This document shows positions 16,101-25,167 of a DNA stretch of 37,902 nucleotides, in pieces (positions within the stretch are counted from its first letter, which is position 1; each line of letters starts with the position of its first letter). Source of the DNA: Bacteroidia bacterium (lineage in GTDB: Bacteria > Bacteroidota > Bacteroidia > Flavobacteriales > Flavobacteriaceae); contig JAUIFC010000015.1 of NCBI GenBank assembly GCA_030429455.1, positions 1 through 37,902 on the forward strand, in the 5' to 3' direction. Made by a program: the position numbers and the translations under genes. The notes below the pieces were generated by a model. That model saw nothing but the letters and a program-made list of their open reading frames with translations, was not told the DNA's origin and ran no database searches.

Positions 16101-18645
16101 CAGCATCAACGAAAATGCAACAGTCACTTTCCCATCTAGTATTGGCGGAAAAGCGCTTGTAAGTATAGAAAATGGTTCTGAGATCATTTCTCAAGAATGG
16201 GTAGATACAAAAAGTGGCACAACATCCTATAGTTTTAAATTGTCAGAACAACATGTTCCAAATGCTTATGTGAGTATTTCATTGCTTCAGCCACATGAGC
16301 AAACCACCAACGACAGACCGATTCGTCTTTTTGGGGTGGTACCTATACAGGTCTTAAATGCAAATAGCAAACTTTCACCTGTTCTTAAAGTTCCTGAAAA
16401 AGTTCGACCAGAGGCGTCGTATCAAGTACAAGTAAGCGAAGAAAACGACTTGCCCATGACCTATACTTTGGCCGTTGTAGACGAAGGTTTGTTAGATTTA
16501 ACTAATTTTAAGGTGCCAGATATTCATCGCTATTTTAATCAAAAAGAAGCCTTAGGTGTCAAAACATTTGATGTCTATAATGATGTGATTGGTGCTTTTG
16601 CTGGCAGCGTCGAAAACATATTTAGCATTGGTGGTGGAGGCAGTTTAGAATCGTCTAAAAACAGAAAAGCCAATCGTTTTAAACCTGTCGTGTCTTTTAT
16701 AGGCCCATTTGAATTAAAGGCTGGCGAAACAGCAAACCACAAACTATACATGCCAAATTATATTGGCTCTGTTAAAGTGATGGTCGTTGCGAGTGATGTA
16801 TCCAAAGAACGTTATGGAAGTGTGGAAGAGGTCATGCCCGTTAAAAAGCCATTAATGCTCTTGGCTTCTGTGCCCCGAAAATTATCGCCCGGTGAAAAAT
16901 TAAGTATTCCTCTTACCGTCTTTGCGATGGAAGAACAAGTTAAAAATGTAAGCCTAAGCGCTAAATCGACTTCAGGGATTAAGGCTATTGGGCAATTGCA
17001 AAAGAATATTTCATTTTCTGAAACAGGTGACAAAATCTTCAATTTTGATTTTGAAGTGGTTTCTGCCGGAACTATCGAAAAATTTGATTTTACAGCAACA
17101 TCTGGAAAAGAAACGGCAAAATATAACCTCGAGATAGACACTTACAATCCAAATGCAATCATACAAAAAGCAGAGAATCTTCAGTTGAATCCTAATGCAT
17201 CTTTAGACCTCACTGTAGAAAGTTTTGGAACTTTAGGCAGTAATTCGGCATTTGTCGAAATTTCAGCTTTACCTCCAATGGACATAAGCCGAAGGCTAGA
17301 ATCCTTAATTGCTTATCCTCATGGTTGTGTTGAACAAACAACCTCCAAAGCCTTTCCGCAACTATTTCTTGAAGACATTGCAGAGTTAAGTTTCCAGCAG
17401 AAAAAGGACATCAAATCAAATGTATCCGAAGCCATTAAAAAACTGGATAATTTTCAGTTACCAAATGGTGGCATCACCTATTGGCCAGGTGGTAGCATCA
17501 ACGATTGGTGTACAACTTATGTTGGTCATTTTATGATCGAAGCACAGAAAAAAGGCTTTGATATCCCAATGATGTTTATCAACAATTGGAAAAAATTTCA
17601 AAAAGAACAAGCGCGCAGATGGAATGTGAACACCTATTATAGACGATCCGATTATCTTCAAGCCTACCGATTATACACATTGGCTTTGGTTGGCGATCCT
17701 GATTTGGCGGCGATGAATAAGCTTCGAAATATGGAAATCACAAATGTGACAAAATGGAGATTGGCGCAAGCTTATGCCATTATTGGCCAAAAGGATGTCG
17801 CCATACAATTGGTGGATAAGGCGACGATTTACGATTTAAAATACGAAAATGCATACTACACCTACGGAAGCGTTTTTAGAAACCAAGCCATGATGTTGGA
17901 AAGTTTAGTCCATTTAGACGACAGTAGAGTAGAAGAAGTGGCGAATCAAATTGCGCTTAAACTTTCTTCAAACGATTGGTTAAGTACTCAAGAAACGGCT
18001 TATGGACTTATAAGCATGTCTCAACTTCTATTAAAAAATGGTGGAAAAGAAATGGCAATTTCGTTTAATGGAGAAGATGTTTCAACCTCAAAACCAATTT
18101 TGCGAAAAGAAGTTAAGCTCGATACCGATGACAAAGCAGTATTACAGTTGAAAAATAATAAAGACACCAAACTATATTTCAGATTAGTCAAGCAAGGAAA
18201 ACCAGCCTTGGGGACATCTGTTGAGGTAAGAAAAAACTTGAAAGTGAGTGTCAATTATGTCGACGGAAATGGTAATCCTTTAGACATTAGCACGCTAAAA
18301 CAAGGCTCCGAAGTCAATGCTGTTATAAGAATTAGCAATTTGAGCACGACAAGCCTAGAAGATGTGGCCTTGCAATACCACTTGGCAAGTGGATTAGAAG
18401 TTATAGATACATCGTTTACAGAAATGGATAACAATTATGCAGGACAAGCGGATTACGTAGATATTAGGGATAATGTCGTACGTTATTACATGAGTCTCGA
18501 TTCCCAAAAATCCAAAACCTTTCAACTTAAGATGAATGCTTCCTATTTAGGAGAATACTTTATGCCAGGCGCACAAGTGGAAACCATGTATAGCAATGCG
18601 TATATAGCAAGAACTAAAGATAAAAAAGTGAAGATTGTGGAATGA
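13150..18645 (+). CDS. bacterial alpha-2-macroglobulin, thioester-containing lipoprotein
   Basis: This is a very large (1831 aa) periplasmic protease-trap protein. Bacterial alpha-2-macroglobulins are thought to protect the envelope when proteases enter, by covalent capture through an internal thioester. A signal sequence ends in a lipobox (FTTC, C20), so it should be membrane-anchored. Following macroglobulin-like domains include IYTERGVYRPGDTIH near residue 619, the MG-type signature. The thioester motif is HGCVEQTTS, with C1393 and Q1396, inside the helical complement-like domain that continues with LPNGGITYWPGG. A C-terminal receptor-binding-like region follows. An unusual Tyr/Trp/Asn-rich insert lies near residues 468-500. 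Length and thioester agree with the family. Its usual partner pbpC is not adjacent but starts about 18.9 kb downstream on the same strand. Confidence 0.93.
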   Translation: MRRIPAFILLFGICFLFTTCSTKPSNDLAAFKDYIFGHTQDELSIADPIIIKLVKPAENYGVNEDLPNDLLEINPKVEGKLWLSTDRNLVFEPKEHLASATSYSFVLHLDKLYQNLKREYKSYEFEVTTITPDFKISLNDLEFYDENWAYRFAKIETSDVSKFEDVKQIVTASQNAKGLYLDWSDNPETSTFFKFKIDSIKRFAKQSQVQVKWNGKPMNAENKGETAFNIPPKDVFEILNVTSRGVGNQRITVNFSQGLKRNQNLAGLIQIDKDTDINYEIERNNLIIYPKKKYKAQANLQLNRAIKSLTGKTLTENFSEVVVFQQQKPGLRLVSKGTILPNSANNPFYFEAVNLKAVDVRIIKIYEDNVLQYMQDETLNETNSYRLKNVGRVISRKSIPLVQSQLEDDGQWKAYAIDLSEYFTADPGAIYQVDLSFRPTLSLYKCDAANSTNYNFPKIEDDKSTTEFEERYWNSNNNYYSWRRTTYNWRERDNPCHDAYYNEDRFIASNLIGSDLGLMVKKTNSQAYNVVASNLLTAQPEEGVDITAYNFQMQALASTKTNTNGIANFELEKAVAFVVAKKNKDFAYLKLDNSYALSLSNYDVGGSRVKQGYKGFIYTERGVYRPGDTIHTTFVLNDLVNPLPENYPIKLQLTDARGKLVYDETHTNGVNNMYVFSLPTEMDAPTGNWNVQVNVGAVKFNKIVKVAAVKPNRLKINLDFNDDVLSSKSPVQFKLMSNWLNGAKARNLDAEIELTVTNNSSPFSKYKAYSFNDVTRSFYSQTLDFYKGKLNNEGIANVSKELELSNNSIPGMLKLSFLTKVNENGGDFSINVTQKSYAPYDHFVGLRTPDITGRTYDTDQETLYQTIVLDKNGKPVPNKKLTAYVYKLNWRWWWNRGNDGLSKYQNSTGISAYKTISVQTDAKGKASFKLNIPQKDRGRYLVRVLDTNGNHAASQIVYYYKNWWTNTEGGLSDMLIFNTDKESYSINENATVTFPSSIGGKALVSIENGSEIISQEWVDTKSGTTSYSFKLSEQHVPNAYVSISLLQPHEQTTNDRPIRLFGVVPIQVLNANSKLSPVLKVPEKVRPEASYQVQVSEENDLPMTYTLAVVDEGLLDLTNFKVPDIHRYFNQKEALGVKTFDVYNDVIGAFAGSVENIFSIGGGGSLESSKNRKANRFKPVVSFIGPFELKAGETANHKLYMPNYIGSVKVMVVASDVSKERYGSVEEVMPVKKPLMLLASVPRKLSPGEKLSIPLTVFAMEEQVKNVSLSAKSTSGIKAIGQLQKNISFSETGDKIFNFDFEVVSAGTIEKFDFTATSGKETAKYNLEIDTYNPNAIIQKAENLQLNPNASLDLTVESFGTLGSNSAFVEISALPPMDISRRLESLIAYPHGCVEQTTSKAFPQLFLEDIAELSFQQKKDIKSNVSEAIKKLDNFQLPNGGITYWPGGSINDWCTTYVGHFMIEAQKKGFDIPMMFINNWKKFQKEQARRWNVNTYYRRSDYLQAYRLYTLALVGDPDLAAMNKLRNMEITNVTKWRLAQAYAIIGQKDVAIQLVDKATIYDLKYENAYYTYGSVFRNQAMMLESLVHLDDSRVEEVANQIALKLSSNDWLSTQETAYGLISMSQLLLKNGGKEMAISFNGEDVSTSKPILRKEVKLDTDDKAVLQLKNNKDTKLYFRLVKQGKPALGTSVEVRKNLKVSVNYVDGNGNPLDISTLKQGSEVNAVIRISNLSTTSLEDVALQYHLASGLEVIDTSFTEMDNNYAGQADYVDIRDNVVRYYMSLDSQKSKTFQLKMNASYLGEYFMPGAQVETMYSNAYIARTKDKKVKIVE

Positions 18646-19004
18646 TTCAGGAGGTAGTTATTAGGGGGTAGTTTTTAGACGGTAGTCTGTAGAATTTCAA
18701 TGTGATAATGTGACAATGGGGCTGTTGGTGATAAGGTGATAAGTTGAGCTCTATTTTGTGCCTTTGCATGAGGCATTAATAGAGAGTTGTGAATTTAGCA
18801 GTCGACGTAAACTGAAGGCAACTTGCGTAAACTAGCATCTAGATTCTGAACTAATTCTCCGTTGTCGTTTTTTCTACAAAGACAGGAAAACTTAATGGAC
18901 AAAGATCCTAAGCTAAATTGCTAAGTCGTGTAATAATGATACTTTTACAGCGGTTTAAGTATCGATTAATCCTCGTATAATTATGCTGTTCAATCCATAG
19001 AATC
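18646..19004. other. non-coding interval between the alpha-2-macroglobulin and SNF2 genes
   Basis: The 359-bp gap contains the short degenerate repeats listed separately near its left end, then AT-rich sequence with no gene, terminator hairpin or perfect Bacteroidota promoter that I can support. TATAAT at 18976-18981 resembles a sigma-70 box of other phyla but has no partner element. Confidence 0.55.
18651..18740 (+). repeat. degenerate GGTAGT and GTGATAA repeats
   Basis: Three successive units share the pattern GGTAGTnnnTAG (around 18652, 18667 and 18682). They are followed by GTGATAATGTGACAATG and GTGATAAGGTGATAAG. Such low-complexity tracts are common between flavobacterial genes. No function is inferred. 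Confidence 0.45.
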
Positions 19005-21911
19005 ATGAAAGAATACGTATTAGTTTTTGGGTTCAATCACCACAAAGCCTTAAACTACTTTTTGCCTCAGGGTTATATCGTTGAGAGGAATAATGGGTAT
19101 TTAGGCTTTATTGTCAAAATCGCCAACGCCGACACATTGGCTTCCTATAACGTACATCTTACCGATGTTTGCAGAAGGCTTTTAGAATTAAGCGAAAGCA
19201 TTAGCAAGCAGGCTCTGCTCAAAAAATACAATGCCAAAACTAAGAAAGCAAAACCGCTAGACCTTCTTATGAAGGAGGCAGGTTTTAAACGAGGTATAAC
19301 CCAGTATATAGATTTGATTTTAAATAGGTTTTTTGACAACTTGAAAAAGACCAAAATTCCAATTGCGATACCTTTAGATAGGACAATGCCTTTCGAAACG
19401 CAGCAAGTGCCATTTTCGGAGGTCGTGCTGGAACCAAAATTTTACTTCCAAAAAACAACAGATTTTCTGGAATATCAACTCACGTTTTTTGAGCATGAAA
19501 AAGAAATATTTCCCTCAGAACAGGATTTAGTTATTGTGTTAGACAATCCTGCATTGATAACATACAACCACAAATTGTACAGCCTTAACAATATAAACGC
19601 AAATAAACTTACCCCATTTTTGACTAAAAAGGTATTACAAATCCCGAATAAGAATAGCTCAGTATACTTTAACAAGTTTATAAAAAAAATTATCAAGAAA
19701 TCGCCTATCGAGGCTAAGGGCTTTAAGGTGGTTAAATTTAATACCTGTACAGCTTGTATCATAAAACCGACAACAACTATTTTTTCCTCAACCTATGTTT
19801 TGGAACTTTTTTTTGAATACGAAAATCATACGTTTTCGATAACAGATCAATCTAAAAAACATGTAAAATTAACACAAGATGACAATGAAGAATTTACCGT
19901 GTTCGAAACTGAACGGAATTTTCCACAAGAAAAGGTGTACATCTCTCATTTGGAGGAACTAGGAGTTTCTTTTTTGTCTTCAAATTTAGGCACGTTTGAA
20001 AAAGAAAAGACAAGCGACGACATTTATGTCAACATCTCCAAGCTTATAGAGCTTCAAAACAAATTTACAATACCATCCATTCGATTGGACCTTAAGATGT
20101 TTAAGTTTCACATCAATAACAAGACGTCTTACATTGCGTCGAACTATACACCAAAAAACGATTGGTTTGATGTGGAAATGATTATTCATATTGGAACTTT
20201 TAACTTGCCATTTGCTTCTCTTATCCCATGTTTAAAAAATGGAGAAAGACTCTATAAATTACCCGATGGGACATGTTTTTTAATCCCAAAGGAATGGTTT
20301 GAGCGTTTCCACTCTTTGATAAATTTTGGAAAGGTAACGAAGAATACCATTACGATTCAAAAGAATCAGTTTCCGCTTTTAGAACATTCGGAAATCGCAA
20401 CACAAGAAGATATCATAAAGGATATCATACCCTATCAACATACAAAACACCTTAAAGCAAGGCTTAGAGATTATCAAGTAGAAGGCGCCAATTGGATGAT
20501 AAGAAATTACCAGTTAGGTTATGGGTCTTGTTTGGCAGACGACATGGGATTAGGAAAGACACTACAGACGATTGCCTATTTGGATTTTGTGTTTCATCGG
20601 TTCGAAAAAGATTTCAGCAAGTCTGAAATGAATCCCGCACCAGATTTATTTAGCGTGTTAGAAATCCCCAAAAAATCACTTAAAGCTTTGGTTGTTTGTC
20701 CAAGTTCTTTAACCTTCAATTGGGATAATGAAATCCATAAGTTTTGTCCTCATTTTTCAACCTTAAGCTATATTGGTCCCAAACGAAAAGCCTTACAAAG
20801 TTTTATTGCTGAAAAAGATATTCTGCTAACCTCTTATGGCACTTTACTTCGGGACATTGAGTTTTTAAAAACCTTAACCTTCAATTTTTTGATAATCGAT
20901 GAAAGCCAACAAATAAAAAATCGAAATTCTAAAATATATAAGGCCATAAATACCATAAATACCGAACATAAAATATCTTTAAGCGGTACACCCATAGAAA
21001 ATTCCTTAAGCGATTTATGGAGCCAAATGCAGTTTATTAACCCGAACTTACTGGGCAATTTTGCTTTTTTCAACAAGCATTTTAAAAAGCCTATCGAAAA
21101 GGAGCGTAATGAGGAAAAAATACATGAATTAAAATCGCTTATAGACCCTTATTTACTTAGACGAACGAAGAAGGAAGTGGCGAAAGATTTACCAGATATT
21201 ACCGAACAAATATTTTATTCAGTTCTGGCTCCAAAACAGGCGAAACTCTACGAAGAGGAAAAATCGAAAGTCAGAAATTTTATCCTAGAGAAAAAGTATG
21301 GTACACAAAGGGAGCAAAATAAAGACTTCAAACTTTCTGTGTTAAATTCTTTGTTGAAGTTAAGGCAAATGGCCAATCATCCCCTCATGATGAACCAACA
21401 AATCGATTCGGGCAAATTTAAGGACGTTACCGCCTATTTGGAAACCTTGATACAAGCCCGTCAAAAGACCCTGATTTTTAGTTCGTTTACCTCTCATTTG
21501 GATATTTATACCAAATGGTGCAAAGCCGAAAATATCTCTTATAACCTGCTCACAGGAAAAACCAAAGTTTGGGACAGAGAACTTCAGGTCAAAGCTTTTG
21601 AGGAGAATGAAGACAACCTGCTGTTTTTTATTTCGTTAAAAGCCGGTGGAACTGGTTTAAACCTCACAAGCGCATCGTATGTCATCATTCTCGACCCTTG
21701 GTGGAATCCATTTGCCGAATTGCAAGCCATTGGTAGAGCGCACCGAATTGGGCAAACCCAACATGTCAATGTCGTCAGATTTATTGCTAAAGACACCATC
21801 GAAGAAAAAATCAATCAACTTCAGCAAACCAAAAAAGTCCTGTTTGAAGATGTTATCGAAGCTCAAATTAAAGATGAAATTTTAGATGATATTGAAGGAT
21901 TTTTAGGTTGA
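19005..21911 (+). CDS. SNF2/RapA-family DEAD/DEAH-box helicase-like ATPase
   Basis: This Swi2/Snf2-type superfamily 2 ATPase probably remodels protein-nucleic acid complexes by translocating on double-stranded DNA. The first ~475 residues carry no domain I recognise. The motor starts with LRDYQVEGANWMIRNYQLGY. Walker A is DDMGLGKT (K518) and Walker B is DESQ at 632-635, followed by SLSGTPIENSLSDLWS. The C-terminal lobe has LIFSSFTSHLDI, KAGGTGLNLTSASYVIILDP and the arginine-finger motif QAIGRAHRIGQ. No SWIM zinc finger is seen at the N-terminus. The length (968) is normal. It converges with the GH16 gene with a gap of only 4 bp and has no visible dedicated terminator. Confidence 0.92.
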   Translation: MKEYVLVFGFNHHKALNYFLPQGYIVERNNGYLGFIVKIANADTLASYNVHLTDVCRRLLELSESISKQALLKKYNAKTKKAKPLDLLMKEAGFKRGITQYIDLILNRFFDNLKKTKIPIAIPLDRTMPFETQQVPFSEVVLEPKFYFQKTTDFLEYQLTFFEHEKEIFPSEQDLVIVLDNPALITYNHKLYSLNNINANKLTPFLTKKVLQIPNKNSSVYFNKFIKKIIKKSPIEAKGFKVVKFNTCTACIIKPTTTIFSSTYVLELFFEYENHTFSITDQSKKHVKLTQDDNEEFTVFETERNFPQEKVYISHLEELGVSFLSSNLGTFEKEKTSDDIYVNISKLIELQNKFTIPSIRLDLKMFKFHINNKTSYIASNYTPKNDWFDVEMIIHIGTFNLPFASLIPCLKNGERLYKLPDGTCFLIPKEWFERFHSLINFGKVTKNTITIQKNQFPLLEHSEIATQEDIIKDIIPYQHTKHLKARLRDYQVEGANWMIRNYQLGYGSCLADDMGLGKTLQTIAYLDFVFHRFEKDFSKSEMNPAPDLFSVLEIPKKSLKALVVCPSSLTFNWDNEIHKFCPHFSTLSYIGPKRKALQSFIAEKDILLTSYGTLLRDIEFLKTLTFNFLIIDESQQIKNRNSKIYKAINTINTEHKISLSGTPIENSLSDLWSQMQFINPNLLGNFAFFNKHFKKPIEKERNEEKIHELKSLIDPYLLRRTKKEVAKDLPDITEQIFYSVLAPKQAKLYEEEKSKVRNFILEKKYGTQREQNKDFKLSVLNSLLKLRQMANHPLMMNQQIDSGKFKDVTAYLETLIQARQKTLIFSSFTSHLDIYTKWCKAENISYNLLTGKTKVWDRELQVKAFEENEDNLLFFISLKAGGTGLNLTSASYVIILDPWWNPFAELQAIGRAHRIGQTQHVNVVRFIAKDTIEEKINQLQQTKKVLFEDVIEAQIKDEILDDIEGFLG

Positions 21912-21915
21912 AAAA

Positions 21916-23436
21916 TCACTCTATAATCACCTTCTTAGTACTCATGCCGATGTCCGTTTTAATTTTTAAAATGTAAATGCCTTTTTCAAACGCGCTAGTG
22001 TTTATAGCATCTGTAGATTCTGAAGCCGAATAGACTTCTCGTCCTTGAATGTCAAATAACTGAAGACTATTTATTGTTTTCGCAGTCTTGATAAACAGCA
22101 TGTCTGACGAAGGATTTGGATACACATTGACATCGTCTTGAGAAAACTCGTCGGTGTCAAGCACATTTTGGTAAATTCGCACATAATCGATAACCATCGC
22201 ACTTTCTGTAAAGTTCGAATCTATTGTGCCAGCAAAACCACCCATAGCGATATTTAAAATTAAATACTGGTCTAAATCGAATGGCCAAGTATTTGCATCT
22301 TTAACTGCTGGATTATAGGTGTAAAAACCAACACCATCAATCATAAACGTGACTTGATTTGGAGACCAATTCATCGAATACACATGGTAATTGTTAGCAA
22401 CATCGGCTAAAGCAAATTTTTCTGTATTTACAGTATTTCCAAAACTGGAAGGTGTGTGAATTGCACAACTAACTTCGTTAGTGGCATGAAGACCATGCTC
22501 CATAATATCCAGTTCTCCACAAGCAGGCCAAGGTGTCGTCCCAAACCCTTGTGTTTCCCAATACGCGCCAGGTTCGCTAATATTTTTACCAAGAGTCCAG
22601 ATTGCCGGCCATGTGCCATTACCAAATGGAAGTTTTGCCCTCACATCAACTCTGCCATAAGTAAAGGCATATTTTTGGTTTAATCTGGCAGAAGTGTAAT
22701 CTAATGTTACACCATTTTGAGTCACCGTCTCTTTTTTAGCGACTATATGAAGATTTCCATTACTTACAAATGAGTTAGTTGGGCTATTGGTGTAGTGTTG
22801 TACTTCGCCATTAAACCATTGTCCACCATTTGGACCAAAGGTTTGATGGTACCATTTAGTCGTATCAAGAGCATTGCCATCAAATTCGTCCGACCATACC
22901 AAATCTGTATAAATAACATCCAAAGCATTATCATCACCAGGCAAGGAACCATCGTTGATATCGTCTATTCTAAAAGCTCCAGGAATGTTGCTGCCATCGT
23001 CGATCCGAATCACTAAACGGCTGTATTGCCCTGACCCAGAAACCGTTCCGAAATCAAAGGTCATGTCCACCCAAGCGTTATTTGGCGTAACCGTTTGCTG
23101 AACTAATACGTTTGGATTGGTTCCTTGTTCCAACTGAACATAAACGGTATGAGGATTTGGGTCGAATGCATAAAATCGTAGGGTGATTTCATCTTCTGTG
23201 TCCAAATCTATGGGTTGACTTAAATCGATAAAATGGCCTTGTTCGGCAGTAGAAGCCGATCTGAAAAATTCACCGGTTGGATTGTTTGCATCTGTTGGAT
23301 CTGGTAAAACCACAAATGTAGCTCCGCCCCAAGTATTAAAGACATCCGAACTGCTTGAAAAATCTATTGGCATCTGTTGAGAAAATCCTACACTGGCAAA
23401 AAATATGGATAGGAATAAGGAATAAAAATGTTTCAT
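21916..23436 (-). CDS. secreted GH16 beta-glucanase (laminarinase-like) with T9SS sorting domain
   Basis: This enzyme probably hydrolyses beta-1,3- or mixed-linked glucans such as laminarin outside the cell. I start it at the ATG at 23436, which opens a signal peptide (MKHFYSLFLSIFFASVGFSQ) and gives 506 residues; an upstream in-frame ATG at 23475 would lie inside the candidate promoter. Residues about 25-160 form a jelly-roll, carbohydrate-binding-like domain. The GH16 domain follows from VWSDEFDGNALDTTKW, with the catalytic motif ELDIME holding E308, D310 and E313. The E-x-D-x-x-E spacing with the extra residue is typical of laminarinase-type GH16. The C-terminal ~70 residues (VNVYPNPSSDML to KKVIIE) are a type-A sorting domain for type IX secretion. 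No susC/susD or other CAZyme gene lies nearby. Confidence 0.93.
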   Translation of the reverse strand: MKHFYSLFLSIFFASVGFSQQMPIDFSSSSDVFNTWGGATFVVLPDPTDANNPTGEFFRSASTAEQGHFIDLSQPIDLDTEDEITLRFYAFDPNPHTVYVQLEQGTNPNVLVQQTVTPNNAWVDMTFDFGTVSGSGQYSRLVIRIDDGSNIPGAFRIDDINDGSLPGDDNALDVIYTDLVWSDEFDGNALDTTKWYHQTFGPNGGQWFNGEVQHYTNSPTNSFVSNGNLHIVAKKETVTQNGVTLDYTSARLNQKYAFTYGRVDVRAKLPFGNGTWPAIWTLGKNISEPGAYWETQGFGTTPWPACGELDIMEHGLHATNEVSCAIHTPSSFGNTVNTEKFALADVANNYHVYSMNWSPNQVTFMIDGVGFYTYNPAVKDANTWPFDLDQYLILNIAMGGFAGTIDSNFTESAMVIDYVRIYQNVLDTDEFSQDDVNVYPNPSSDMLFIKTAKTINSLQLFDIQGREVYSASESTDAINTSAFEKGIYILKIKTDIGMSTKKVIIE

Positions 23437-23450
23437 CTGTGATTTTTTGT

Positions 23451-23482
23451 GAAAAATACAATTATTTATAGCCATATACCAA
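23451..23482 (-). promoter_or_regulatory. candidate promoter of the GH16 gene
   Basis: On the minus strand TTG (23482-23480) and TATTTTTC (23458-23451) are separated by 21 bp, close to the Bacteroidota -33/-7 pattern with one mismatch in the -7 box. The chosen ATG at 23436 lies 14 bp downstream, which implies a very short leader and argues against the longer N-terminus. Confidence 0.5.
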
Positions 23483-23844
23483 TCTACATTTGTTAAAACA
23501 CGTCTACAGATGATTGGTTTCAGCTGAAAATAGTTAAAAGAGAATTCAATTTATAATTTCTTAAGCTTAAAATCGGTTAAGTAGAATTGGTTTTCTATAG
23601 AAAGTGGAACTTATCAATATTCACAAATGCAGATCTAAAACAAAATCAATCTTCTTAAACCAAACTCAGCTTTGTCCAATAAATTTAAGTTTAATGACAT
23701 ATATATCGAATAAGATTTATATTTTTAGTTGAAAAATTTGTGTTCTTCAACCAATGATTCAATTTGAAGTTAAGAGATTTTTTTTCTATTCATGATGTAA
23801 AAAGCAGATTGTTATGCCGTTAGGGACATTTTAAAAACAGATTT
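23483..23844. other. non-coding interval upstream of the membrane protein gene
   Basis: About 360 bp of AT-rich sequence separate the divergent GH16 and membrane-protein genes. I see no coding frame, strong hairpin or full promoter match. TATATTTT near 23720 is one base away from a -7 element but has no TTG partner. Confidence 0.5.
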
Positions 23845-25167
23845 ATGAGCAACGAATACAACACGCCTGCATTTAGAAAACTGCTTCAAAAGCTTCAGGA
23901 GGAAAGCTGGCAATTGGAATTACTTATTTCTGGATTTGCCATTTTTGGATTGTTTTCTGCCATTACACCTTTACAAGTTTTGTTCGAAGAAGCTAAAAGT
24001 GAAGACTTTGTGATCCTGACTCTTGTCTATATGGTCATTCTTATTTCCTGTATCATTCTTTTATTTTCATTGCTCATCCATGTTATCCTAAGGGCGTTAT
24101 GGATTGGCTCTTTAGGATTGCGGTATGTTTCTGGCGATATTGATTACGATTACCTGAATTACAGCCCAAGGTTTACAAAATTTCTGAAAAAAAAGGTGGG
24201 GTCTTTTGATCGCTATGTTGCACGCTTAGAAAATTATTGCAGTATAATTTTCGCGATGTCCTTCTTACTAATTTTTTATGTATTTGCATTTATCTTTACG
24301 ATTTGCAGCATTGTTTTGATTGCAAAATACCTGATTGAAAACGATAGTATAGATCCTTATGGTAAAATTATTGGCATACCACTTTTAATTTTTATTATCA
24401 TTGGAATGATATTTGTTTTCATCGATTTTGCCACTCAAGGCTGGTTGAAGCGAAAAAAATGGATCAGTAGGATATATTTTCCATTCTTTTGGTTTTACGG
24501 TATCATCACCTTTTCCTTTTTGTATAGGCCTTTGGTTTATAACTTTTTAGATAATAAATTTGGTCGTCGCATCAGTTTATTTCTTTTGCCATTATACGTC
24601 ATTTTAATCCTTGCCACTACTTTGCGTAACAATTTGACTAATTATTTTGGTGGTGATATCAGTTCCACAGAAGTAATTGCAAACCGTAATAATTACCTTG
24701 ATCTTTTACAAGATGAAAGAGACTTTGTAAAATCTGTGGCCATAGATTCCAAAGTGATAACGAAACATCACCTTGGGGTATTTTTTGTTTTAGATGATAA
24801 AATTGATGACCATGTGTTTGCCAAAGATTCTACACTAACACCCAACAAAGACATCAGAGGCTTTAGTACAGATGTTTATCGAAATGATGCCTTGTCAAGG
24901 TCCGACAAAGACAGCATTAGAAAACAATACATGAAGATGTTTAACAGCATTTATAAAGTCTATATCGATACTGTTTTATACGAAAGTGAATTTGTATTTT
25001 CTCAAAACATTAAAAAACAACGCGGGTTTGAAACTTTTGTAAATGTTAAAGATCTTGAGGAAGGCAAGCATACCTTTAAGTTAATCAGACTCAGAGAACG
25101 AAAACCCAATAAAGACACACTTTACTATACTGAAGCAAGAATTCCGTTTTGGTATTATCCTGATTGA
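23845..25167 (+). CDS. polytopic membrane protein of unknown function (440 aa)
   Basis: I do not recognise a named family. Residues 1-22 are a polar amphipathic segment. About six hydrophobic helices follow, near 24-46, 56-85, 132-162, 172-195, 208-232 and 242-262. A polar loop of about 45 residues separates helices 2 and 3 (YVSGDIDYDYLNYSPRF). The C-terminal ~170 residues are hydrophilic and start after the last helix (NNLTNYFGGDISSTEV). They end in a beta-rich region with VYIDTVLYESEFVF and an aromatic terminus PFWYYPD. There is no signal peptide, ATPase or enzyme motif. It is divergent from GH16 and has no co-directional neighbour, so context gives no function. Confidence 0.82.
   Translation: MSNEYNTPAFRKLLQKLQEESWQLELLISGFAIFGLFSAITPLQVLFEEAKSEDFVILTLVYMVILISCIILLFSLLIHVILRALWIGSLGLRYVSGDIDYDYLNYSPRFTKFLKKKVGSFDRYVARLENYCSIIFAMSFLLIFYVFAFIFTICSIVLIAKYLIENDSIDPYGKIIGIPLLIFIIIGMIFVFIDFATQGWLKRKKWISRIYFPFFWFYGIITFSFLYRPLVYNFLDNKFGRRISLFLLPLYVILILATTLRNNLTNYFGGDISSTEVIANRNNYLDLLQDERDFVKSVAIDSKVITKHHLGVFFVLDDKIDDHVFAKDSTLTPNKDIRGFSTDVYRNDALSRSDKDSIRKQYMKMFNSIYKVYIDTVLYESEFVFSQNIKKQRGFETFVNVKDLEEGKHTFKLIRLRERKPNKDTLYYTEARIPFWYYPD

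Noticed and set aside
21916-23475. Longer N-terminus of the GH16 enzyme from the ATG at 23475
   Set aside because: It would put 13 polar residues in front of a perfect signal peptide and place the start inside the candidate promoter.
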